A DNA stretch of 64,000 nucleotides from Triticum aestivum. Taxonomy: Eukaryota; Streptophyta; Magnoliopsida; Poales; Poaceae. Under the pieces are notes generated by a model that made no database searches, was not told where the DNA came from, and was given only the letters and a program-made list of their open reading frames with translations. Shown one piece after another: positions 48,114 to 58,421 of the stretch. Position numbers and translations under genes: made by a program. The stretch lies in contig NC_057809.1 in assembly GCF_018294505.1 (NCBI RefSeq), positions 504,988,506-505,052,505 of the forward strand, written 5' to 3'. The stretch's first letter is position 1. Each line of letters starts with the position of its first letter.

Positions 48114-48928
48114 TCAGAGTCGGCGGCGGCCTGACGAGCCTGCCTTGCTCCAGGAGCGAAGCCGGCTCGGGGGCTCGTAGCTGTCATCACTCGTCTCCGG
48201 AGTCGCGAAGAGCTCGCTAGAGTCGCTGGAACCTCCGCCGCCTCTGCCGCCTGAGGAGCCGCCAAGGGAGCGGTCGGCGGGCCCAACCCTCGCCGCAGCA
48301 GGGCCCCGGTCACCTCTCCCGGGGCAGCACTCCAGCCGGCGCCCGCTCGCATCAAAGACCTTGAGGAACATCACCGAAGCACCGTCGTAATCCAAGTGGA
48401 TCGCAAAGACGCCCCTTGTCCTGCAAACCCGGGCGATCTCTCTCCAGCCCCGAGTCATGAAGGCCTCGCCCGGGGCAACGCCCGCGAACTCTGCCTCGGT
48501 CGCGAGGGTGCTGCAGCCGGCGTGCTGCAGCCAGAGCTCCAGGGCTCCCCCTGCGGGATGATGGAGGCGAAGAAGGGAGGAAGGCGAATCCAAGACTGAA
48601 GAGGCACGGCAACGTGGAGCACGAACTCTCGGGAGGAGCCCTCGGTGTGGACCCCAGGGGGGACGACCCACACCTCCGTGACCCGTCGGCGCCGACGGCG
48701 GTGCCGCCCGTGGCGGTCAGCATCAGCTGCTTTAGGGCCCTCGACGTGGGCGTAAAATGGAAGCAGGAACCCTGGCGGCGCCCACTCGCACCAAGGCCTC
48801 GACACCACCTGAAGGGCCCCCTCGTCCGGGCCACGGGGGACGAGCCGTTTCTTCGACGGGAGTGGGTCTGGTTCCTCTCGGGGAGCTTTTCCCTTCTCTG
48901 CCGTCGAGAACCAGCGGATCGGAGCCAT
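48114..48928 (-). pseudogene. Antisense ORF with B3-like DNA-binding domain
   Basis: It is on the strand opposite gag. It starts MAPIRWFSTAEKGK at 48928. The first frame (48928 to about 48550) holds a basic stretch and the hydrophobic pattern VLHVAVPLQSWIRLPPFFA. A one-base deletion near 48545 moves it to the frame ending at 48114, which holds RGWREIARVCRTRGVFAIH and SVMFLKVFDASGRR. The order (strand, LP-FF, LEL strand, GW--I, LKVFD) is that of the plant B3 fold. This is similarity by pattern only. The Gly/Ser and acidic tail could be a regulatory region. It could be a protein of unknown fold instead. Confidence 0.55.
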
Positions 48929-49003
48929 CGCAGCAAGACGGAGCAAGGATCGGGAAGAAGGAGAAGCAAGAAGGGATGGACTGGAAGGGCGCGCGCCGTT
49001 CCG

Positions 49004-49011
49004 TACTTATA
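49004..49011 (-). promoter_or_regulatory. TATA box of the antisense B3-like ORF
   Basis: TATAAGTA on the minus strand lies 76 bases upstream of the ATG at 48928, at the right distance for a short leader. Confidence 0.5.
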
Positions 49012-49241
49012 GCCGACGAAGGCCAATCGCCGACCTCCATGATCGCAGGTAATCATGACCCGCTTTGCATGCAGGGACTTGTCCAATCCGTGTAGTTGCC
49101 GAGGCGCCATGGGGAAGTGAAGACGCCCACGTCCAGTCAACCGCCACGCGGCGCCCAAGGCCGCAGGCTGTTAGGGCCCGCAGCGCTTCGCTCTTGCCCT
49201 TCTGCCTCCCAGCACGGCCAAGTCCGAGCGCGCCTTGGGCC

Positions 49242-49251
49242 CGGGGGCTAC
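49242..49251 (+). other. Polypurine tract of the deletion derivative
   Basis: CGGGGGCTAC directly precedes the 3' LTR, in line with Tat-type elements. Confidence 0.6.
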
Positions 49252-50209
49252 TGTCGGCGTTCTGGGAACGGGGGTCCCCAGACTTGCCTGCCTGCAGCCT
49301 GCGGCGTGGCTCAAAGGGGGGCCCAGCACGGCCCATCTTCATCAACACAGAACCAAGACCCTCGCGAGGGGCCAAGCCTCGTGGGGCGGACGACACGGAG
49401 CTTCCTCAGGCACGGCCTCATCAGGCTGGCTCGCGAGGAGGCGGAGAGATCAAGGTGGGGTACCTCACGAGGTGCCCATGATGCAAGCCATGACGATCAA
49501 GGGCGCCAGGCGGGTGCCAGCCCGCGTAGTGTCCTCCTTTCCTCTTTGGTGCAAAGGGGGCAAGCGCAGCCACGGAGTACCGAGGCATCGGGCAAAGGTT
49601 GCCATTTCGGTGCAACAAGACCAAGACCAGGAAGACTGCAAGACGGAGGTCATCATGGAGCCCAAGACGGTGTCACCACGAGAGCTTTGTGCAGGCGAAG
49701 ACTACTTTTGTCAGGGTAGCTAGTACTAGCTGTCCCTCTTCAAATTAGCCCGCCATTGTTGGCTCCCTTCCCGCTCGATATTTGGGAAGAGGACTAGGGC
49801 CTCTATAAATAGGACCAGCCACCCACAGAGAGAGGGAGGGGGTTGTTCGTGGAGAGAGAAAGAGGAGAGGTTCAACCAGAGAGAGGTTCAACCAAAGAGA
49901 GAGAGAAGGGTGGCTGAACTCCTCCCAGCAGTTCATCGCCCCAGCCAAGGATAGACCCTCGCGAGGCTGTTCTTCCTTGTATCATTCATCATCATCAGCC
50001 CAAGAGGCAATCCACCATGCCACACACCGGAGTAGGGTATTACACCACAACGATGGCCCGAACAAGTATAAACCCTGTGTCTCTTGTGTTGTTCTTTCCA
50101 TAGCTTAGATCTTAGCGAGGCGCAGGGGTGCAGGTAGATAGGAGGCGAAATCTCCGCGCGCACCCTAGTGTTCGAACCTCAAGGGTCTGCCGGAACCCGA
50201 AATCCGACA
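49252..50209 (+). repeat. 3' LTR of the deletion derivative
   Basis: 958 bp, with about 36 mismatches and one two-base indel against the 5' LTR. Several open frames within it are not genes. Confidence 0.93.
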
Positions 50210-50870
50210 TTTTCTCTCATAACATGCAAGATACACACAAAAAGGGAGAATTCCGGCAGCTGGAAATCTGGACTTGGAAAAGCTACGTCAGGCTATCTAT
50301 TCTGCACAACTCCAAACAAGATGGAACTTTACGGAGATTTTTTATGGAATATATGAGGAATATTGGAGCCAATAAGTACCAGAGGGGGCCCACTAGGTGG
50401 GCACAACCCACCTGGGTGCTCTATGGAGCCCAGGCGTGCCCTGGTGGGTTCTGCTCACCCAGGCCCACCTCCGGTGCCCATCTTCTGGTATATAAGTCAT
50501 TTTGACCTAGAAAAAATAAGGAAAGGACTTTCGGGATGGAGCGCCACCGTCTCAAGGTGGAACTTGGGCAGAGCACTTCTGCCCTCCGGACGAGCGATTC
50601 CGCCGGGGGAACTTCCCTCACGGAGGGGGAAATCATCGTCATCATCATCACCAACAACTCTCCCATCTTGGGGAGGGAAATCTCCATCAACATCTTCAAC
50701 AACACCATCTCATCTAAAACCCTAGTTCATCTCTTGTGTTCAATCATGTTACCGAAACTATACATTGGTGCTTGTGGGTGACTAGTAGTGTTGATTACAT
50801 TTGTAGTTGATTACTATATGGTTTATTTGGTGGAAGATTATATGTTCGGATCCAATATGCTATTTAATAC

Positions 50871-52451
50871 TGATACGTTTCCAATGTATCTATAATTTTT
50901 GATTGTTCCATGGTGTTTTATTATCAATCTTGGATGTTTTATAATCATTTTATATCATTTCTTGGCACTAACCTATTGACATAGTGCCAAGTGCCAGTTG
51001 CTGTTTTTTCCATGTTTTTTACATCGCAGAAAATCAATATCAAACGGAGTCCAAATGCCACGAAACTCCATGACGATTTTTTATGGGCCAAAAGGAAGGC
51101 AATGGGCCCTGGTTGCACCTGAGGGGGCACCCGAGGTGGGCACAACCCACCAGGGCACGCCTGGGCCTCTTGGCACACCCTGGTGGGTTGTGCCCACCTC
51201 GGGTGCCCCCCAGATTGCCTCTTTGCTCTGTAAATACCACAATATTCCAGAAACCCTAGAGGCATCGACGAAATATTCATCCAGCTGCCGTAGAGTCCAA
51301 AACCACCTGATCCAATCTTGACACCATCTCGGATGGGGTTCACCACCTCCATTGGTGCCTCTCCGATGATGCGTGAGTAGTTCTTTGTAGACCTTCGGGT
51401 CCGTAGTTAATAGCTAGATGGATTTCTCTCTCTCACTGAATTCTTAATACAATGGCCTCTTGGAGATCCATATGATGTAACTCTTTTGCGGTGTGTTTGT
51501 TGGAATCTGATGAACTTCGAGTTTATGATCAGTCATATCTTTTTACATCCATGAAAGTTATTTGAGTTTCTTTGATCTCTTATATGCATGATCTCTTATA
51601 GCTTCGTATTTCTTCTCCGATATTTGGGTTTTGTTTGGCCAACTTGATCTATTTATCTTGCAATGGGAATATGTGCCTGGTAGTGGGTTCGATCTTACGG
51701 TGCTTGATCCCAGTGACAGAAAGGGAGCCGACACGTATGTATCATTGCTACTAAGGATAAAAAGACAAGATCTATATCTACCGCCATATAGATAAACGGA
51801 TCTTGTCTACATCATGTCATCGTTCTTACTGCATTACTCCATTTTCCATGAACTTAATACACTAGATGCATGCTCGATAGCGGTCGATGTGTGGAGTAAT
51901 AGTAGTAGATGCAGGCAGGAGTCGGTCTACTAATCTTGGGCGTGATGCCTATGTAATTATCATTGCCTGGATATCGTCATAATTATTTGAAGTTCTATCA
52001 ATTGCCCAACAATAATTTGTTTACCCGCCATTTGCTATTTTTCTCGAGAGAAGCCACTAGTGAAACCTACGGCCCCCGGGTTTTCTTTCTCATATATCTG
52101 CCTTGCGATCTACTTTTCCTTTGCATTTTTATTCAGATGTATTAAACCAAAAATCCAAAAATACCTCGCTGCACTTTATTTTATTTGCTATCTATTATTT
52201 CAATCTATTACAACTTTCTCCCATCAACATGCAATTTCTGGTGTCGTACCCCGGAAGGGATTGACAACCCCTTTAACACGTCAGGTTGCGAGGTGTTGTT
52301 GTTTGTGTGTAGGTGTTGTTTACGTTGTGTTGCTTGGTTCTCCTACTAGTTTGATACCTTGGTTTCGTAACTGAGGGAAATACCCACCGTCGTTGTGCTA
52401 CATCATCCCTCCCTCTCCAGGGAAATACTGACGTAGTTCCAGCTACCATCA
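50871..52451 (+). repeat. Solo LTR (target duplication AATAC)
   Basis: This 1,581-bp segment runs from TGATACGTTTCC to GCTACCATCA, flanked by AATAC at 50866-50870 and 52452-52456. It is nested in the Sabrina/WHAM-like solo LTR. It contains an inverted repeat around 51130-51215 (GAGGTGGGCACAACCCACC and its complement). Confidence 0.92.
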
Positions 52452-53325
52452 AATACCCCTCCGATCTTGAGCATGATTATGATTTGTGAGTAGTTACTTT
52501 TGTTCTTGAGTTCACGGGAGAAATCATGTTGCAAGTAATCATGTGAACTTGATATGTGTTCGATATTTTGATAGTATGTATGTTGTGATTCCCTTAGTGG
52601 TGTCATGTGAACGTCGACTACATGACACTTCACCATATTTGGGCCTAAGGGAATGCATTGTGGAGTAGTTATTAGATGATGGGTTGCGAGAGTGACAGAA
52701 GCTTAAACCCTAGTTTATGCGCTATTCCATAAGGGACCGATTGGATCCAAAAGTTTAATGCTATGGTTAGGATTTATCCTTAATACTTTTCTCGTAGTTG
52801 CAGATGCTTGCGAGGGGGTTAAACATAAGTAGGAGGTTTGTTCAAGTAAGAACATCACCTAAGTACCGGTCCACCCACATATCAAATTATCAAAGTAGCG
52901 AACATGAATCGAATCAACATGATGAAAGTGACTAGATGAAATTTCCGTGTACCCTTAAGAACGCTTTGCTTACTATAAGAGACCGTTTTGGTCTATCCTT
53001 TGCCTCAAAAGGATTGGGCTACCTTGTTGCACCTTTTGTTACTATTATCATTACTTGCTCGTTACAAAATATCTTGCTATCAAACTACTCTGTTACTTAC
53101 AATTTCAGCACTTGCACACATTACCTTGCTGAAAACCACTTGTCATTTCCTTCCGCTCCTCGTTGGGTTCGACACTCTTACTTATCAAAAAGAGCTACAA
53201 TCGATCCCCTATACTTGTGGGTCATCATTTACCTCAGACCTACGGGTCCATAGCTAGTAGCTAGATGGCTTCTTCTCTCTCTTTGATTCTCTATACCATG
53301 TTCTCCTCGATGTTCTTGGAGATCT

Positions 53326-54680
53326 AGCTAAAGAAGAAACTATACTTTATAATGTTGATCCAGTTGTTCCTACTGCTTACATTGAGAAACCACCTTTCCC
53401 TGTTAGGATAAAGTAACATGTTAAAGTTTCAACTGTGGTTAACAAAAGTTATATTAGAACACCCAAACCTGATGAACAAATCAAAGTAGAACCTAGCTAG
53501 TGTTGCTATGGTTAAGGATATCTTGGAAGAAAATGTAGATGGGCATGTTATTTACTTCTATAATGAAGCTACTAGAATTGTCAAACCCGATAGAACAAAT
53601 AATCATAGACCCATTCTTGGCATGCCCGTTGTCTCAGTTAAAATAGGAGATCACTGTTATCATGGTTTATGTGACATAGGTGCTAGCGTGAGTGCTATTC
53701 CCTATACCTTATATCAAGAAATTATGAATGACATAGCACCCGCAGAGATAGAAGACATTGATGTTACTATTAAACTTGCTAATAGAGATACCATATCACC
53801 AATTGGGATTGTTAGAGATGTTGAATTCTTGTGTGGGAAAATAAAATACCCTGCTAATTTTCTTGTTCTTGGTTCCCCACAAGATGACTTTTGTCCCATT
53901 AACTTTGGTAGACCTTTCCTGAACACTGTTAATGCTAAAATAGATTGTGAGAAACAAATTGTCGGTGTTAGCTTTGGTGATGAATCTCATGAGTTTAATT
54001 TTTCCAAGTTTAGTAGAAAGCTTCATGAAAAAGAATTGCCTAGTAAGGACGAAATAATTGGTCTTGCTTCTATTGCTGTGCCCCTACTAATCCTCTAGAA
54101 CAATATCAGCTAGACCATGAAAATTATTTACATATGCATGAAAGAAATGAAATAGATAAGATTTTCTTTGAACAACATCCTCTAATTAAACACAATTTTC
54201 CTATTGAAACTCTAGGAGGTCCTCCTCCACCTAAAGGTGATCCTGTGTTTGAATTAAAACAATTGCCAGACACTTTGAAATATGCTTATCTTGATGAGAA
54301 GAAGATATATCTTGTGATTATTAGTGCTAACCTTTCAGAACATGAAGAAGAAAGATTGTTGAAAGTTCCGAGGAAGCACCGAGCTGCTATTGGATATACT
54401 CTTGATGATTTAAAGGGCATTGGTCCCACTCTATGTCAGCACAAGATTAATATGGAACCTGATACTAAACCCGTTGTTGATCACCAATGTCGGTTAAATC
54501 CGAAGATGAAAGAAGTGGTAAGAACGGAAAATATTAAAACTTCTGGAAGCAGGTATAATCTATCTTATAGCTGATAGTAGATGGGTACGTCTTGTTCATT
54601 GTGTCCCTAAGAAAGGAGGTATCAATGTTGTTCCTAATGATAAAAATGAACTTATTCCACAAAGAGTTGTTACAGGCTAT
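53326..54680 (+). pseudogene. Athila-type protease / RT N-terminal relic
   Basis: A gag-end segment (53326-53500) with stops leads to an aspartic protease frame (53508-54098) with CDIGASVSAIPY at its active site and the FGRPFLNT motif. Then 54134-54574 leads into the start of reverse transcriptase (YTLDDLKGI, NPKMKEVV). The sequence is very close to 59399-60530 of the Athila element further right. It is truncated at 54680 by an LTR. Confidence 0.85.
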
Positions 54681-56137
54681 TGATAACCCACAAGTATAGG
54701 GGATCGTTTGTAGCCTTTTTCGATAAATAAGAGTGTCGAACCCAACGAGGAGCTAAAGACAGAACAAATATTCCCTCAAGTTCTATCGACCACTGATACA
54801 ACTCTACGCACACTTGATGTTTGTTTTATCGAAAATAAGTATGAAACTATTTTGTAGGTGTGATGCTAGAACTACTTTGCAAGAATAAAACTAGAAGTAC
54901 TTTGCAAGATAATAAAAGTTAGGTGTTTAGTAAAAGGGTTTTTGTCAACAAGAAAGTTATTTGCCCCTAGGCAATCGATAACAAGTACCGGTAATCATTC
55001 TTGCAACTTTATATGAGGGAGAGGCATGAGCTAACATACTTTCTCTACTTGGATAATATGCACTTATGATTGGAACTCTAGCAAGCATCTGCAACTACTA
55101 AAGATCATTAAGGTTGTGAAACCCAACCATATCATTAAGTATGAAGTCCTCTTTACTCCCATACGCCATAACCCACCTACTTGGGTTTAAGTTTCTGCCA
55201 CTCTCGCAACCCACCGTAAGCAAATCATGAACATATTGCAACACCCTACAGCGGGGGCCCCTCACGTTTGCGCGAGAACAGAGGGCACGTAGGACAACAC
55301 CATAAATAAAATATATAATCATACCAACCAAGATCACGTTTAACCCACAGGACAAAACAGATCTACTCAAACATCATAGGATAACCATAGATCAATGGGA
55401 AATAATATATGTAGTTGAGCACCATGTTTAAGTAGATATTATCATAGGGAGAAGAGGTGTTACACCGCTGAGTTGGTGTTGACGGTAGCAAGATTGTTGA
55501 TGTAGACCGCCATCCCAATCGTTGCCCCGGTGGCACTCCAGAGCCACTGCAAGCGAGGGGAGAGCCCCCCTCCTTCTTATTCTTCCTTGGCCTCCCCCCT
55601 AAATGGGAGTAAAGTTCCCCCTATGGTCCTTGGTCTCCATGGCGGTGGAGGGGCAGGAGCCCCTTCGAGATTGGATCTCCCTCTCTGTTCTCTTCTGTTT
55701 CATGTTCCCCAGATCTGGCCCTTCATGGTTTCTTAAATTAACGAGGATCCGTAGCTCCGATTGTGCTGTAATTTTTACATGATTTTCCCCATAAATTATC
55801 TTTCTTGCACCAGAAGAAGGTCTCCAACCGACCTTCGAGGAGGTCACAAGACACTTGGGCGCGCTAGGGGGTGCCTGGCGTGCCCTGGTGGGTTGTGGGC
55901 TCGGTGGGCCCCCGTTTGCGTTGATTCCACCTCCTAAAAGTCACATATATTCCAAAACAATTCTCCATAAATTTTTATCACGTTTGGACTTCGTTTGATA
56001 TGGATTTTCTGCGAAACAAAAACATGCAACAAACAGGAACTGGAACTAATCATATAAAAAGTTGCCAAAAGTTTGTAAAAGTTGTATAATATTGGCATGA
56101 AACAATCAAAAATTATAGATACGAAGGAGACGTATCA
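54681..56137 (-). repeat. 3' LTR of a minus-strand gypsy element
   Basis: It runs from TGATAACCCACAAG to GACGTATCA (1,457 bp). The minus-strand polypurine tract AGCTTGGGGATGC lies at 56138-56150, which fixes the orientation. The left flank is GCTAT. Confidence 0.85.
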
Positions 56138-56794
56138 GCATCCCCAAGCTTAATTCTTGCTCGTCCTCGAGCTGGTAAATGATAAAAAAGATAATTTTTG
56201 ATGTGGAATGCTACCTAGCATAAACTTGATCATATATCTAATCATGGTGTGAATATTAAGACATAGGTGATTCAAAGCAATAGTCTATAATTTGACATAA
56301 AGACATCAATACTTAGTCATCCCAACAAACATTCATGTCTTTCAAAATATCAATGCTAAAGAAAGTTATCCTTAGAAGATCATATAGTCTTGCCATGCTC
56401 TGTCTTCTTAACACAAAGTATTTATCATGCATAACCCCGATGACAAGCCGAGCAATTGGTTCATACTTTTTAACGTGCTTCAGCTTTTTCAACCCTCACG
56501 CAATACATGAGCGCAAGCCATGGATATAGCACTACGGGTGGAATAGAGTATGATGATAGGGGTAAATATAGAGAAGACAAAAAGTAAGAAAGTCTCACAT
56601 CGACTCGGCTAACCAACGGGCTATGGAGATGCCCATCAATTGATATAAATGTGAGGAGTAGGGATTGCCATGCAACGAATGCACTAAGAGCTATAAGTGT
56701 ATGAAAGCTCAATATGAAAACTAAGTGGGTGTGCATCTAATCCTATAATGAAAAATTCCCACTAGTATATGAAAGTGACAACATAGGAGACTCT
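56138..56794 (-). mobile_element. 3' internal segment of the same minus-strand element
   Basis: It starts at the polypurine tract and contains a CCAGCTCGAGGACGAGC stretch on the minus strand. No coding sequence is present. It is cut at 56795 by the Athila element; the rest may lie beyond the window. Confidence 0.65.
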
Positions 56795-58316
56795 TGATAC
56801 GTCCATTTTGCATCATGCTTTTATATCGATATTTATTGCATTATGGGCTGTTATTACACGTTATGTCACAATACTTATGCCTATTCTCTCTTATTTTACA
56901 AGGTTTACATAAGGAGGGAGAATGCCGGCAACTGGAATTCTGGGCTGGAAAAGGAGCAAATATTAGAGACCTATTCTGCACAACTCCAAAAGTCCTTAAA
57001 CTCCATGAAAGTTATTTTTGGAAATAATAAAAAATATTGAGCGAAAGAAGTACGTCAGAGGGGGGCCCACCTGGCCACGAGGGTGGGGGCGCGCCCTACC
57101 CCCCAGGGCGCGCCCCCTGCCTCGTGGGCCCCATGTTGGCTCTCCGGTGGCCATCTTTTGCTATATGAAGTCTTTCTTCAAGGGAAAAATTAGAAGCAAC
57201 CTTTCAGGATGAGACTCCACCGCCACAAGGCGGAACCTTGGCGGAACCAATCTAGGGCTCCGGTAGAGCTGTTCTGCCGGGGACACTTCCCTCCGGGAGG
57301 GGGAAATCATTGCCATCGTCATCACCAACGCTTCTCTCATCGGGAGAGGACAAGATCCATCAACATCTTCACCAGCACCATCTCCTCTCAAAACCCTATT
57401 TCATCTCTTGTATCCAATTCTTGTCTCCAAGTCCGGGATTGGTACTAGTAGGTTGCTAGTAGTGTTGATTACTCCTTGTAGTTGATGCTAGTTAGTTTAT
57501 TTGGTGGAAGATCATATGTTCAGATCCTTTATGCACATTAATACCCCTCTGATTATGAACATGAATATGCTTTGTGAGTAGTTACGTTTGTTCCTGAGGA
57601 CATGGGAGAAGTCTTGCTATTAGTAGTCATGTGAATTTGGTATTCGTTCGATATTTTGATGAGATGTATGTTGTCTATCCTCTAGTGGTGTTATGTGAAC
57701 GTCGACTACATAACATTTCACCATTATTTGGGCCTAGAGGAAGGCATTGGGAAGTAATAAGTAGATGATGGGTTGCTAGAGTGACAGCAGCTTAAGCCCT
57801 AGTTTATGTGTTGCTTAGTAAGGGGCTGATTTGGATCCATATGTTTCATGCTATGGTTAGGTTTACCTTAATACTTTTGTTGTAGTTGCGGATTCTTGCA
57901 ATAGAGGTTAATCATAAGTGGGATGCTTGTTCAAGTAAGAACAACACCCAAGCACCGGTCCACCCACATATCAAATTATCAAAGTACCGAACGTGAATCA
58001 TATGAACGTGATGAAAACTAGCTTGACGATAATTCCCATGTGTCCTCGGGAGCGCTTTTCTCCATATAAGAGTTTGTCCAGGCTTGTCCTTTGCTACAAA
58101 AAGGATTGGTCCACCTTTCTGCACTTTATTTACTTTTGTTACTTATTGCTCGTTACAAATTATCTTATCACGAAACTATCTGTTACCACTTATTTCAGTA
58201 CTTGCAGAGAATACCTTGCTGAGAACCGCTTATCATTTCCTTCTGCTCCTCGTTGGGTTCGACACTCTTACTTATCGAAAGGACTACGATAGATCCCCTA
58301 TACTTGTGGGTCATCA
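56795..58316 (+). repeat. 5' LTR of the Athila-lineage element
   Basis: It begins TGATACGTCCATTTTGC and ends GGGTCATCA. It contains a GC-rich inverted repeat near 57080-57125 (GGGGGCGCGCCC type). Confidence 0.93.
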
Positions 58317-58421
58317 AGACTCTTTTCTGGCGCCGTTGCCGGGAGTGAAGTGCCTTTGATAGGTGGAATTTGGTAAGGAAAAATTTATATAGTGTGCTGA
58401 AATTTACTTTCACTTGTTACT

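Larger units (their letters stand above)
43088..50209 (+). mobile_element. Non-autonomous gypsy (Tat/RIRE2-like) deletion derivative, target duplication TTTTC
   Basis: Its LTRs of 960 and 958 bp begin TGTCGG and end CCGACA. It is flanked by perfect TTTTC at 43083-43087 and 50210-50214. It has gag, protease and a shrunken reverse-transcriptase remnant, but no YVDD box, RNase H or integrase. An antisense ORF takes the 3' part. About 36 LTR mismatches in 960 (3.8%) suggest about 1.4 million years. The layout, with an antisense gene just inside the 3' LTR, copies the Tat plan. Confidence 0.9.
42996..53227 (+). repeat. Solo LTR of a Sabrina/WHAM-like family, split twice (target duplication TTTAC)
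   Basis: It begins TGATACGTCC and ends GGGTCATCA, flanked by TTTAC at 42991-42995 and 53228-53232. It is made of 42996-43087, 50215-50870 and 52457-53227. It resembles the 5' LTR at 56795-58316 along its whole length. No internal region of its own remains, so the LTRs recombined after insertion. Confidence 0.9.
42444..54680 (+). mobile_element. Fatima/Athila-like gypsy fragment, split by a nested solo LTR
   Basis: The 5' LTR begins TGATACGTCTCC at 42444 and runs to 42995. It resumes after the nested insertion (53233) and breaks off near 53325, where it is joined directly to gag-end and protease sequence. The rest of the LTR and most of gag are deleted. Internal sequence continues to 54680, where a minus-strand LTR starts. 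Family names are by general resemblance only. Confidence 0.75.
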
